Assembly (NCBI GenBank): GCA_014904845.1 | Contig: MU119225.1 | Location: 1 to 64,000, forward strand | Origin: Acephala macrosclerotiorum | Taxonomy: Eukaryota > Ascomycota > Leotiomycetes > Helotiales > Mollisiaceae | DNA: 64,000 bases | Direction of reading: 5' to 3' | Shown: piece by piece, positions 38,461 through 48,641 of the stretch | How positions within the stretch are numbered: position 1 is the stretch's first letter | Layout: each line of letters begins with the position of its first letter | Made by a program: the position numbers and the translations under genes | Notes under the pieces: model-generated | Told to the model about the DNA's origin: nothing | Database searches by the model: none | What the model saw: the letters and a program-made list of their open reading frames with translations, nothing else

Positions 38461-38577
38461 AGTGTATGGACACCAAGAGGGAGATAAAACTGACCAGCTT
38501 CTCATGCTGAGCTCCCCGACACACCATTCATCTAGTCCACCTTTTCCTACACCAAAAACAAACTCAAAAGCAACATC

Positions 38578-38706
38578 ATGTCAGACGGCGCGATCGCAGG
38601 AATCGCCATCCCCTCTGTGCTTATCTTGTTGTTCCTTGCTTGGCACCTGTCACATAGGTGCTGCCCTTCTGGTCCGGGGGTGGAACCGCCATATCCAATG
38701 GTTTAG
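38578..38706 (+). CDS. Membrane microprotein, 42 aa
   Basis: ATG in a CAACATCATG context. The peptide has a short acidic/polar N-terminus (MSDGA), one hydrophobic helix (IAGIAIPSVLILLFLAW) and a tail with HLSHRCCPSGPG and a Pro-rich end (EPPYPMV). The CC pair beside the membrane could be palmitoylated (inference). Intact, without intron. The topology is like that of the 36-aa and 55-aa neighbours, but I see no clear sequence identity between them. Unrecognised family. Confidence 0.45.
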   Translation: MSDGAIAGIAIPSVLILLFLAWHLSHRCCPSGPGVEPPYPMV

Positions 38707-39686
38707 AGGACACTGGCACGGAACGTCCTCAGCTCCAGTCTCCAGCGCATATTGCACTATGCAACCTTTCTTCAAACAGTTAATGTACTTTGGTGAATCA
38801 TCGGGCAACGGTATGCAATATGTAGCGAGATTTTGAGGAGGTCGAATAGATGTGGCATGTTTCGAGGCTGGACGGGTTTGATTAAATCTGCTTGTGATTC
38901 ATGCTTTCTGAGGGATGGACTGGAGAATATTAGACTATAAAGGGAGGATTCTGGAGTATCTTTGAACTTGGGATCGATGCATTTAAAACACATGGGTTAC
39001 TTCATGCGATGAATAGAATCAAAACATGATTTCAAACCGATCTAAGTGGGAGATGGTTTTTCAATCTCTCAATTGCGCTTGAATTTTCATTATCAGGCTT
39101 TGGAAGAGCGAGGTCGGTATTTAGTAATATTATGATGTTTTACAGAATATGGTCTCTCTTCGGAATAAAACCTATGACAAAGCTGGCGCACAACTGAGAT
39201 GGTGAACGATGGTGGGGTACGAGAAATTGAGGTGTTTGTGTGGTAAGATAATTCGAGAATGAAGCACACTATCAGTATCTAGGTACCACCTGCAGATGAG
39301 TCACACTTCATCAGCGTTTAGTAGCTAGAATTGTTTTACCGTTAGCTATAATCCCCAGTTGAGAGTTGAACGTGCCAAGGAGGGGCCCGCCATACAGCAC
39401 AAGGTGACAAAATTTAGCAAATGAACCTCGCTGATGACAAGAGCTTGATGAAGTAGGTTTATTGAACAACATTTCTTGATTCGTCGTACTCCACGCCACT
39501 GTAGCTCTAATTAATAATGATGCGTACGATGAGAGCTTATAAAACTACCTATTCGCCAAGCTTTCGAAGGCATATCTCGCATCGTCTAATGGTCCTAATA
39601 CCATTCCGGTACTGAAGCCTTACCGAAAAACCCACGCACGAGCCCATTGGTATTGCCATCAGCATCCCTTCCGCCCGATAATCATC
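38707..39686. other. Intergenic between small genes
   Basis: No gene seen. It ends with a TATA box (39538-39544, TATAAAA) and leader of the next small gene. Confidence 0.45.
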
Positions 39687-39857
39687 ATGCCCGATAAACC
39701 GAAGAAGCAGAACGCAGATCAGAAGGGTCAGGATGAAAAAAGACGTAGAGACGAAGAAAAGGAGAGGAAAGACAAGAAGGAGGTCGCCAAAGAGAAACTA
39801 AGGAAGGAGCTAAGGAAACAGGCAAAAAAGGAGAGGAAGGAAAGCAAAAATGGATAG
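39687..39857 (+). CDS. Highly charged Lys/Glu-rich peptide, 56 aa
   Basis: Frame of MPDKPKKQNADQKGQDEKRR and continuing Lys/Glu/Arg repeats to a TAG at 39855-39857; almost no hydrophobic residues, so probably a single charged helix. A TATAAAA lies 143 bp upstream, and the ATG context is ATCATCATG. Similar Lys/Gln-rich frames follow beyond the stop in other phases (39858-40316), so this may be the intact start of a longer gene that has decayed or is spliced in a way I could not resolve. Confidence 0.35.
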   Translation: MPDKPKKQNADQKGQDEKRRRDEEKERKDKKEVAKEKLRKELRKQAKKERKESKNG

Positions 39858-40316
39858 CCGGACTGAGAGAACAGAAGGAGCAAATCCAACAGAAAGATGG
39901 ACGGGGAAAACCGACAGGAAAAGAGGAGAAGGCCACCGCAACCCACTGCACTAGGATTTGCAGGCTAAACTAGATCGATTCTTTGAAAAAGATGAGACTA
40001 AGGAAATGGAAGATGAAAAAAGAGATAGAAGGAGAAGCAACAGGAAAATTTGGAGAAGAGTGCAGATCGGAGACATCGTGCGGGGAAATTGATGGGGATG
40101 AACTTGGATAAGGGAGTGTGAGGTAGGCAGGCCGAGAAGAGACACAAAGGACAGTATGCACCAAATGAAAGTGCTCTGGCTGGGAAGGCAAGGAAACAAA
40201 ATGCTACACAAAACCAGGGAGCAAACCCAGCACCTGCTCAGAAAACTACCAAAAAGAAAGAACCAGAGGACAAAAGGCAGAAGGGGAAAAAGTCAGAGGA
40301 CAAAAAGAAGAGATAG
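39858..40316 (+). pseudogene. Lys/Gln-rich frames, probable relic of a longer charged protein
   Basis: In-order but out-of-phase stretches continue the same composition: LREQKEQIQQKDGRG near 39860-39910, and a frame open from about 40126 to the TAG at 40314-40316 with APAQKTTKKKEPEDKRQKG. Purine-rich DNA alone can give such frames, so the coding nature is uncertain. Confidence 0.25.
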
Positions 40317-40760
40317 TGAAGTCCCAAGTACTGCAGAGGGCTTATTCATTCCCAAATCTTGCTCTGTAATGCTGAAAGTAATTGCAGAAGGCGTGATGTT
40401 AGACGATCAAGAGGATGGAGATTGGAGTCGGTACGGTGGCTGAGTTAAATTTTGATTAGTCCAGATAGAAATCAATCTATTTTATCGAGCTCTAGACGGT
40501 AGTAAAATATTTCCTGCTTGGTTTTCCTTTAAGATGGGCGTTGATGACTCCGAGGGAGGTTTGGTACCAGTCAACCGTTCAAGTTTTATATAGTCGAAAG
40601 AAAAGAGTCCTCGAAGCAATCAATTCCCTGTCAACTCACCTCAGCTGTGGCTGTCATATCCACGTCTTCCGTACCACCACCAACGGATTGAGTTGGGCAT
40701 ATAATGTGCTCCAATATCCAACTTTGACGAATAGGTCAACGTTATTCTCTACCTTGAACC

Positions 40761-40928
40761 ATGAATGACAAGGGTATCACAATCCTCGTTGCTAGCATTT
40801 TCGTGTGGTTTCTCCTCCTACTTGCTTCTCAATTCTACTGGCTTAACAATCGATATAGGCCAAGGCACCGGAATCCTCGAAATCGAGAACTTGATCAGGA
40901 AGCCGAAGCACATTCAGAGACAGAATAG
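40761..40928 (+). CDS. Membrane microprotein, 55 aa
   Basis: The peptide has a polar N-terminus (MNDKG), one hydrophobic helix (ITILVASIFVWFLLLLAS), an aromatic boundary (QFYWLNN) and a long basic then acidic tail (RYRPRHRNPRNRELDQEAEA). By the positive-inside rule the tail is cytosolic. Intact single exon. An 85-codon frame overlaps in the +2 phase (40765-41022), but the frame given here has the more protein-like pattern. TATA-like sequences lie near 40587 and 40696. Third of the three small membrane genes of this region; family unknown. Confidence 0.45.
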   Translation: MNDKGITILVASIFVWFLLLLASQFYWLNNRYRPRHRNPRNRELDQEAEAHSETE

Positions 40929-41344
40929 ACCACGACGAATGTATCAGTCCAAGAAGAACAACACGAATGTTGCAGACAGTCATGAAAATCTCGAGGATCG
41001 AGCTGACAAGACCGTGATCTAATGTCTTGAGACTATCGAAGTCACTTCCAAGGGAGCTAGCAGGGCTCGGAGTTTTTCATGAGAGTTTCCGGACTAAGTG
41101 AGCTTGTTCATCTTCCTATAAACTATGAGCCTGAAGTCGCATTGGGAAGCTGTTCTTATGCGACTTTGTAGGAGCTTTGTTAAATTTTATTTCGATCGGA
41201 TTTGATAGCGGAGATGATGCGAAAAGTGGGCGGTCCTAGCCAATGTCGGCGCTGTTGATGACTGCGAATTTCACTAGGTATGAAAGGTTAGCGATGTTAG
41301 GATACTTACAAACGGGAGGTCTTATTCTGCACTTTCCAACCTAT

Positions 41345-41716
41345 CTAGTCCACTTCTTCAATTGCTCTCCAGCTAAGACATGATACGATTCTAGCCCCTC
41401 CAAAATATTCCGTTTCCAAATACTGCGTCTGTATCTCGGGCCTTTCTGATTTCGAATATTTTCTCTCTATTTCCTTGTCAACCGCCGTGCACCTCAACTC
41501 GTTTGCTCTTCTCATGTCCTTTTCCCTCATCTCCCATATTCTTCTCGTCTCAGAATCCCTCCTCTCCCTCTCCACCTGCCTCATCAGCCTCGGAATAGTC
41601 CCCATAACAGAGTCACAATTCGGCGAATTCATGCCAGGATGATGGGCACTCTCAGCGCTTTCACGAGGTATTGCTCTCTTGCTACGTTTTCTCTTCCCAA
41701 TATTCAAGCAGCTCAT
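41345..41716 (-). CDS. Hypothetical Arg/Glu-rich protein, 123 aa
   Basis: ATG-started minus-strand frame with an amphipathic, charged, probably helical middle (RLMRQVERERRDSETRRIW) and no TM segment. An alternative start at about 41738 gives MTAVGEDRILNELLEYWEEK, which would join it only through a 37-nt intron, too short for fungi, or a frameshift. A TATATAAA on the minus strand near 41957 could be its promoter. Not recognised. Confidence 0.35.
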   Translation of the reverse strand: MSCLNIGKRKRSKRAIPRESAESAHHPGMNSPNCDSVMGTIPRLMRQVERERRDSETRRIWEMREKDMRRANELRCTAVDKEIERKYSKSERPEIQTQYLETEYFGGARIVSCLSWRAIEEVD

Positions 41717-42838
41717 TGAGGATTCGATCCTCGCCTACAGCCGTCATGTCTTCCCTATCTCCTTGTGCTACACGCCTCGGGAGGCGTGCGAGGAAGCGGT
41801 GGTGGTGTATGGAAGCCTGGCTCTGGATTTCTTGGTGTATCTTGCCGACCCAGAAAGAAGACCGGTATCAATGACTCGTTCGCAAAATCAAGGAAAGAGA
41901 TCGCTCGCGACAAAAATAATATTTGCAAGTTGCTTGTTTCTTTGAGGAACGTCCTTTATATAAGGGTACCACCAAGATTGGTCTCATTGTGCCGAAGGAG
42001 TCAGCGAGTGGATAGGCATCGATTCACTGTCAGTTCCCAAGCATATTGAGATGTGCAAATTTGAGGACGAGGATGCACCCGACTATTAGAGTGTTGTCCA
42101 AAAGTTGAGTTAGTGAATTGCCTAAATTGATAAAGCAAGAGAGGCGGTTGGGATTGGAGTGACGGCGCTGATAGCCCAGGTTTATTATCTGGCCTGAGAG
42201 TTCGGACGCAGCTAACATGTGAGAAGAGACGATTGGTGTGCATGAGAGCGACGTCAACTTTGGAAACGCCGTAACCATGGCGGATTCTTTAATGGAAAAG
42301 TACACGGCACTACCACGAATGCGAACAATATCACTGTTGACAATTTGCTGTACGTACAGTCCTTGACTATGCAATGATGGGAGAAAAAGTTTTGCCGATT
42401 TGTAGAAGAAAAATAATGCTTCAGGTGCCAATAGCGGCGCGCGACCTGCTTGAAGGCATTAGTCTCTATTGGGTTATCTCCCGAGGGAAAGGTGGTTGTT
42501 GGTGTGGGGTTGCTTGTTGCATCGATTGGTACTCACGACGCTCATGAAGATTAATCCTGATTCACATCCCATCTTAACTCGCTCTTCTTCTGGAAGCAGA
42601 GGCTCCGTACTTCCTCCAGCCTGTGTCCCTTATGTCCCTTCCCATAGTACAGCTGCATCAATTTCCATGCCCAGAGATGACATGGAGACCATAAAGATAT
42701 AAGTCAACCTTATGGCCATAGGATGTAGCATCGAGCTCGTGCTCTTGACTGATTGATCGCTGCGAAAGTACGTGGTTCTGTGCTGGGACTATCACCAAGA
42801 CAAAGTGATGTTGTCGATAATGTCTTTCCGTCCGACTC
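41717..42838. other. Intergenic, no supported gene
   Basis: Several short frames on both strands (e.g. 42030-42431 minus, 41765-42049 plus) without motifs. The right end is the SNF8 3' UTR. Confidence 0.4.
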
Positions 42839-43669
42839 TCAACCCATGTTGCTATCCTCCTGAAATTCCAGCATAAATCCAGGAGTCCAGTACTCCCACT
42901 CATCACACTGCTTGTCGACCCAAAGCATACTCTCTGACACCAAATCATCGATAGCAGTTGCAGCTCTTGCTCTCGGCCATTTCAAGTTCACCATCAGCAT
43001 TGATACACTAACATACCCCAGAACCTGAGCAGCTTCCAGAACAGCACTTTGATCGATGTTGAGTTCTTTGGGAACGGAGCGGATATAGGTCTTGTGACCA
43101 ACTTTGATGGTGGAGTAGGATGATCCTAATGGCTTGAGAGTCTCGACGGCACGAAGAACATCATCACTATATCACTGTTAGCTTGAATTCTCTGCATAAA
43201 GCGGAAATACATACTCAGTGATTTCTGCACTTCCCTCTATCCTGGTTCTCATGATTCGATCCTTAAGTTCTTTGACTCCGATAAGGCCCCCATTCTCTTC
43301 TCTCGTTGCTCCACATACTTCTACAACTTTCACAGCTAGATCGAAGTAGAAGTCATTTACACTCCCGCCTAGTAGTTGCGCCCAGAAACTTCCACCTCCA
43401 TCCTTGCTGCCTGCTCCACTACTGCTTGCTAAAGGGTCCACGCCGATGGCTGAACACATGCGAGCAAATTCAGCTCGGAAGCTGGGGTTGGAACGGATAT
43501 CCTTCGCATGTGTTTGAGCGAACTGCTGTAAGAGGGACCTGAAGACTGAAAGTTGGGTTGCAAGTGATGTTGAATGAGAAGTACGTAGATTGTTTCCATG
43601 GGAGGCATATTGAGCGGAAGTGAGCCGCGACCTGTCAAAGGCCGCCAGACCAACTCCTTTTCTGGACAT
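42839..43669 (-). CDS. SNF8: ESCRT-II subunit Vps22/Snf8 (EAP30)
   Basis: Subunit of ESCRT-II, which sorts ubiquitinated membrane cargo into multivesicular bodies on endosomes. Exons on the minus strand: 43669-43215 and 43166-42839, 48-nt intron, 260 aa, normal for the family. The start MSRKGVGLAAFDRSRLTSAQ and the helical hairpin and winged-helix blocks (QLSVFRSLLQQFAQTH, FRAEFARMCSAIGVDPLAS, FYFDLAVKVVEVC) are typical. The C-terminal winged helix ends WVDKQCDEWEYWTPGF, close to animal EAP30. An upstream in-frame ATG at 43864 would add an unlikely extension. It shares a 237-bp promoter with divergent RPS16. Confidence 0.95.
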
Positions 43670-43906
43670 TGTTGGAGCTGAAGATGAAGATGGATGTGTG
43701 AGAGGTTGTCCCTGTGGAGAAGGAACAATAGAGGGGATGTTGATATGTGAGCACGTGATGATAGTATAGATAAGGTCTAGCGTCGCTAACAAACCTGGAC
43801 TAGCTCCCACACAGAAATCTGTGCAAGCGAACCTCGAATTCGAATTTCGCGCCGACGACGACATTTCTTCTCAAACGTATCGACAACACTCTCGAACGCC
43901 GCATTC
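43670..43906. promoter_or_regulatory. Bidirectional promoter SNF8 / RPS16
   Basis: Only 237 bp separate the two start codons, so both promoters and leaders must overlap here. Confidence 0.6.
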
Positions 43907-44525
43907 ATGGCTTCTACCACCCAGAGTGTACAATGCTTCGGCAAGAAGAAGACAGGTGGGAGGAACCGCTGATCTTGGTTGCGAAAGAGATGCTGACGAA
44001 ATTCTGAATAGCTACCGCCGTCGCCCACTGCAAGGTACGAATCAATCGAGCACTCGAGGAGGATGGGAGGACAATCTGCGCAGGGCAATAAGCTGACAAG
44101 AAGTAATTAGGCTGGTAAGGGACTCGTCAAGGTCAACGGAAAGCCTCTCAACCTGGTCCAACCCGAGATCTTGAGATTCAAGGTCTACGAACCCCTCCTC
44201 ATCGTTGGTCTCGACAAATTCGCCAACGTCGATATTCGAGTCCGAGTTACTGGTGGTGGTCACACTTCCCAGATCTACGCCATCCGACAGGCTATCAGCA
44301 AGTCAATCGTCGCTTATTACCAGAAGTTCGTCGATGAGCACTCCAAGAACACCCTCAAGCAAGCTCTCGTTCAATACGACCGAACGCTGTTGGTTGCGGA
44401 TAACAGACGTTGCGAGCCTAAGAAGTTTGGAGGTGGGTTATCCTGGTTTCTTGGGATATGGAATGGTGCTAATGTTTGTGATAGGTCCCGGAGCAAGAGC
44501 CAGATACCAAAAGTCTTACCGTTAA
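43907..44525 (+). CDS. RPS16: 40S ribosomal protein S16 (uS9)
   Basis: Component of the small ribosomal subunit head, touching P-site tRNA through its C-terminal tail. Exons: 43907-43955, 44012-44034, 44111-44432, 44485-44525 (144 aa, as in yeast). Seen: [17 protein letters not shown] across three exons, then [34 protein letters not shown] and the invariant end [11 protein letters not shown]. Exon 2 is just 23 nt. Introns of 56, 76 and 52 nt are too short for a snoRNA. Faces SNF8 and converges with TYR1. Confidence 0.96.
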
Positions 44526-44997
44526 GGATGGGTTGTTTGGGGGTCTGGGTCTGGGAGAATGGTTTCGACTGCATTTGCAATGGATGGGCTGCGATTTTTG
44601 CTGGCTGTAGGAATCTAAGCAAATAAATGCAAAACTTCCGGCACACGCATGGCGTTCAGAATGAGCATGTACAAGAGAGTTTGGTCTCGATGTGAAATGG
44701 AAAGAAAATGGTGAACCCTACTTTCTGCACATGAATATGTTGCTCCTGTGCTGGAATTCGACACCAGAGACTTATGGGGGGAGCTGCTAGGCCATTTTTA
44801 ACCCCAGCATGCATGCATATTTTCTGGGATTTCAATTTCTAGATCAAGGCAACGCTATTGTCTAAAGGATCTCAGCAATGATGTGAAAAGGCTTTGATAC
44901 AACCGCAACGCCCTCCCCAGCATATTCAGACATCCACGACTCCACCCCAGTTTTGCCCTTGCTTGCGCTTCCCAAACATCTAGAAATGTCCCACCCA
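44526..44997. other. Convergent 3' region RPS16 / TYR1
   Basis: 472 bp holding both 3' UTRs; no gene. Confidence 0.6.
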
Positions 44998-46819
44998 CTA
45001 CTTGCTCGTATTCTCAAGAATTGTCTTAATCATCTCATTCCCAACCTTCGTAGCATCCTTGAATCTAGGTTCAAAGAACTTCTGTGTGCTCACGAACCTA
45101 TCCTTGTACGACTCGAAATCACCGAAGGTAACACAATCAGACCAGCCCCTTGCCGCAAAGGTAAACTCTAGATCATCGGACCTAAAAGTATTGTCCTCGA
45201 TGGCAATACGGATCACCTCATCCAGCAAAGCTGGTTTGCGGAACAGGTATTCTGTGACACCAAGCCACAGGCGGAAGAGAGGAGTCGAGCAGATCATATG
45301 GTCATAAGGCACAATATCTAGCTGAGACCAGCAGTCCACCATGGCTAGAAGGCTCAAGTGATTGTTTGGTAATGGCGTCTCCGGTTTCTTCCCAAGGGAG
45401 AATCGGTCCAGTACCTCGTCCTTGAGTAATAGCTCCTCGGTTGGATCCATGGTACCAAATACAGCATTCCCGGCCTTCTTGATACGAGTCTCGAGCTCTT
45501 CGCGATGTCCTCCTAGCATCAGTTTGTACAGATCCGTCACGGACTGTGCATATTGCTTAATCTGCTGTTTGGCGAAGGGGTTCAGAATGGCGAGTCCAGC
45601 ATACACATGCCATTTCTGAGAGTAGATTCGTAGAGTAAGGTTAATCTTGACATTCTCGATGCCGCCGACATAGCGAGCAATTTCCCAAGGGAACTGAGAG
45701 TTTGCATGCCAGGCTTTGCCCATGCTGAGGAAAGCAGCGTGGGTGACAGCTTGGGTATCCGCTGTGATTCGGTCATGCTGGGCGGCAGAGAGGTAGACGT
45801 GGGTTGAGCCAAGGCAGGATATGACATTCTCGACTTTGTCGAAATTCTCTTGGGAGGCACGGTGCTTGATCAAAACCTGGGACCAGTCGTTAGCTCAATT
45901 ATCTATTGTGGGAAACAGTCTTACCAGAGGCTGTCCACGAGGATCAATATTCGGACCATGAAGAGAGTGGCAGCAGACGATGTCGACATCTTCCGGAAGA
46001 TGCTTCTCGAAGGCAGCAATCTCAGGAGCTTTGCAAGAGGTCTGGCCACCAACGATGGCACCTTGTTTCGTAGCTTCAATATGTCAGTACCACAAGGACG
46101 TAATGGAGGGTATCACAAAATGTCGTACATGGACCATACCCCGCAACAACCTTGCCGATTGATGCGGCCTCAACATTGTAGATTATGTAGTCGGAAGATC
46201 TGGAGACGAGATGGCCATTGGGAAGAATCTTTAGTAGTTTCTATGCAGGTCTCAGCACTTGTTGAGGGATATTCTATATACAAGGTTTTACATTGTCCGC
46301 AAACTCTTCACACAGTGCTTCGTATTTCTCTTCCCTATCGCAGGCATTGACCCTGAACCAGAATATCAGCCGTCAGTTCTCGGTACTTGTAGTCGGTAAT
46401 CTGAATGATCCTGTTAGCCAATGTCCTCGGAGGAAGTATGCTGTGTAGGATCGGAATGGTAACATGTATTCAGACGAAATAAAATAAGGTAGCTGAGATG
46501 TTTCATCAGAGAAAGTCAACCGCCAGTCCTGGTACCAGAAAGGTAGTCAGGGAAGCTGAAGACAATACTCGAGCCAAATGCACTCAAGTCATCATTGTAG
46601 TGAAGGGAAGAGCGGTGGAAATCAGCTTACCAAAGTGACAAGGCCCAGCGGCACAGGCAGGAAGGGTATTTACCTCCATCCAGCTGCACTGAGTCGCCGG
46701 GCATACATCTTCCCCATGTCTCCCATTCCAATGATGCCAACAACGAATCCCTCCATGTTCGCGACCTTCTTCAGTGCCAGTGCGATGCCGTTCGTAGTTG
46801 TGTCTTTGGGTCCTGCCAT
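44998..46819 (-). CDS. TYR1: Prephenate dehydrogenase (tyrosine biosynthesis)
   Basis: Oxidatively decarboxylates prephenate to 4-hydroxyphenylpyruvate with NADP+, the committed step to tyrosine in fungi. Exons on the minus strand: 46819-46674, 46352-46292, 46228-46129, 46073-45925, 45876-44998 (444 aa; yeast Tyr1 has 452). Seen: Rossmann motif VVGIIGMGDMGKMYARRL, then GPSTKQGAIVGGQTSCKAPE, VCCHSLHGPN, the catalytic-site block SCLGSTHVYLSAAQHDRITA with His, and the helical dimerisation domain to the end. All junctions keep phase; the third donor is GTACGA. Head-to-head with RPS14. Confidence 0.95.
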
Positions 46820-47120
46820 TGCGATCAATTCTCCAACACTGCCACCGAGAAAGAAAGAACACTATGTCATTGGAAAATTTTCATTCCCAGCCACAAGATT
46901 TGTAGCGCGCAAAAGAAAATTCATGAGAGGATGTTGGAAGGAAGAGGAGTCAGATTTTTTCTTTTTGGAAAGCTCTGGAACGGCGTAACAATGATCCATT
47001 AGCGTCTTGAGCGCCAAGCCGCTTCGGCTAAATCGATCACCACACGACGAATTTTGAAAATACCCTCGCGAACTTCTGGAGATTCTTCAAACGGTCAATC
47101 ACACACGACAAACCGCCAAC
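46820..47120. promoter_or_regulatory. Bidirectional promoter TYR1 / RPS14
   Basis: 301 bp between the divergent start codons. No other feature seen. Confidence 0.55.
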
Positions 47121-47797
<677 letters not shown>

Positions 47798-48641
47798 ATT
47801 ATTGGCTACGCCTACCATACTTCTCTGGTCTGGATGGACTTGGTTTTCACTGTGGGAATGACAAAAACGAGGGAGGACGGCATTATTTGCCTGGCCCCCA
47901 ACTTGCTTTACTTGTCATATGGTCGCTGGTAGCGCAGCAGTAGAAAATTCATGAGCCTCGGATTCTCAAGCAAAGCATATTCTTTGATTTTTGGTGTGAT
48001 GTGATTGCGCTTTGATATTCATTAACCTAGAGGCAAAGAACATGAAAAGTTGGTATGCTTCTTCGTTACATCCATGAGAAACATCCTCCCAATTCTTTTC
48101 GCAATGAAGTCGCCTCCTTATGGCTGCCATAGGTGACCCGAGTACAATGAGAACGTCTCGTGGAAATATGCTCTATCGTAAAGGCAAGAAAAAGAACCGC
48201 CGCCAACACTCAAATGTTGGTAAAACAGAAATGACCACCCGTCAACGCGTATTTCGCTCAGATCAAGACTACACAAACAAGTATGCATCCCTCCAACGGA
48301 TTCCATGCTTAAATCCTGAACGCAAACAAGTTATCCATCTTCGTCCAACGCCAACGTATATGCATGTAGCCGAAACTCCTAATGCAACGCCAACCACGCC
48401 TCATCAATCATTATGCCCGGCTCATGTATGTCGTGATGCGTAAAACTAAATGCAATGCTCTTAAGTCGAGAAACGCTCAAAGTCGAGATAGAAGTTCAAA
48501 GTTTGCTGCACTTGCCCCGGATTGACTAGAAGGAGCGAACTAGAACCACGCTGCAGTTGATTTGCTCTTCTTGCGGGAGTGAAACTTCTTATCACGACCT
48601 AAGAGTGGACCTAAGTGCACCCCAGAAGGTTAGAAACGCAA
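47798..48641. other. RPS14 / AAR2 convergent interval
   Basis: Both genes end here. A 107-codon plus-strand frame (48120-48443, MAAIGDPSTMRTSRGNMLYR at its start) is Thr/Arg/Pro-rich and motif-free; I do not call it a gene. Confidence 0.4.
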
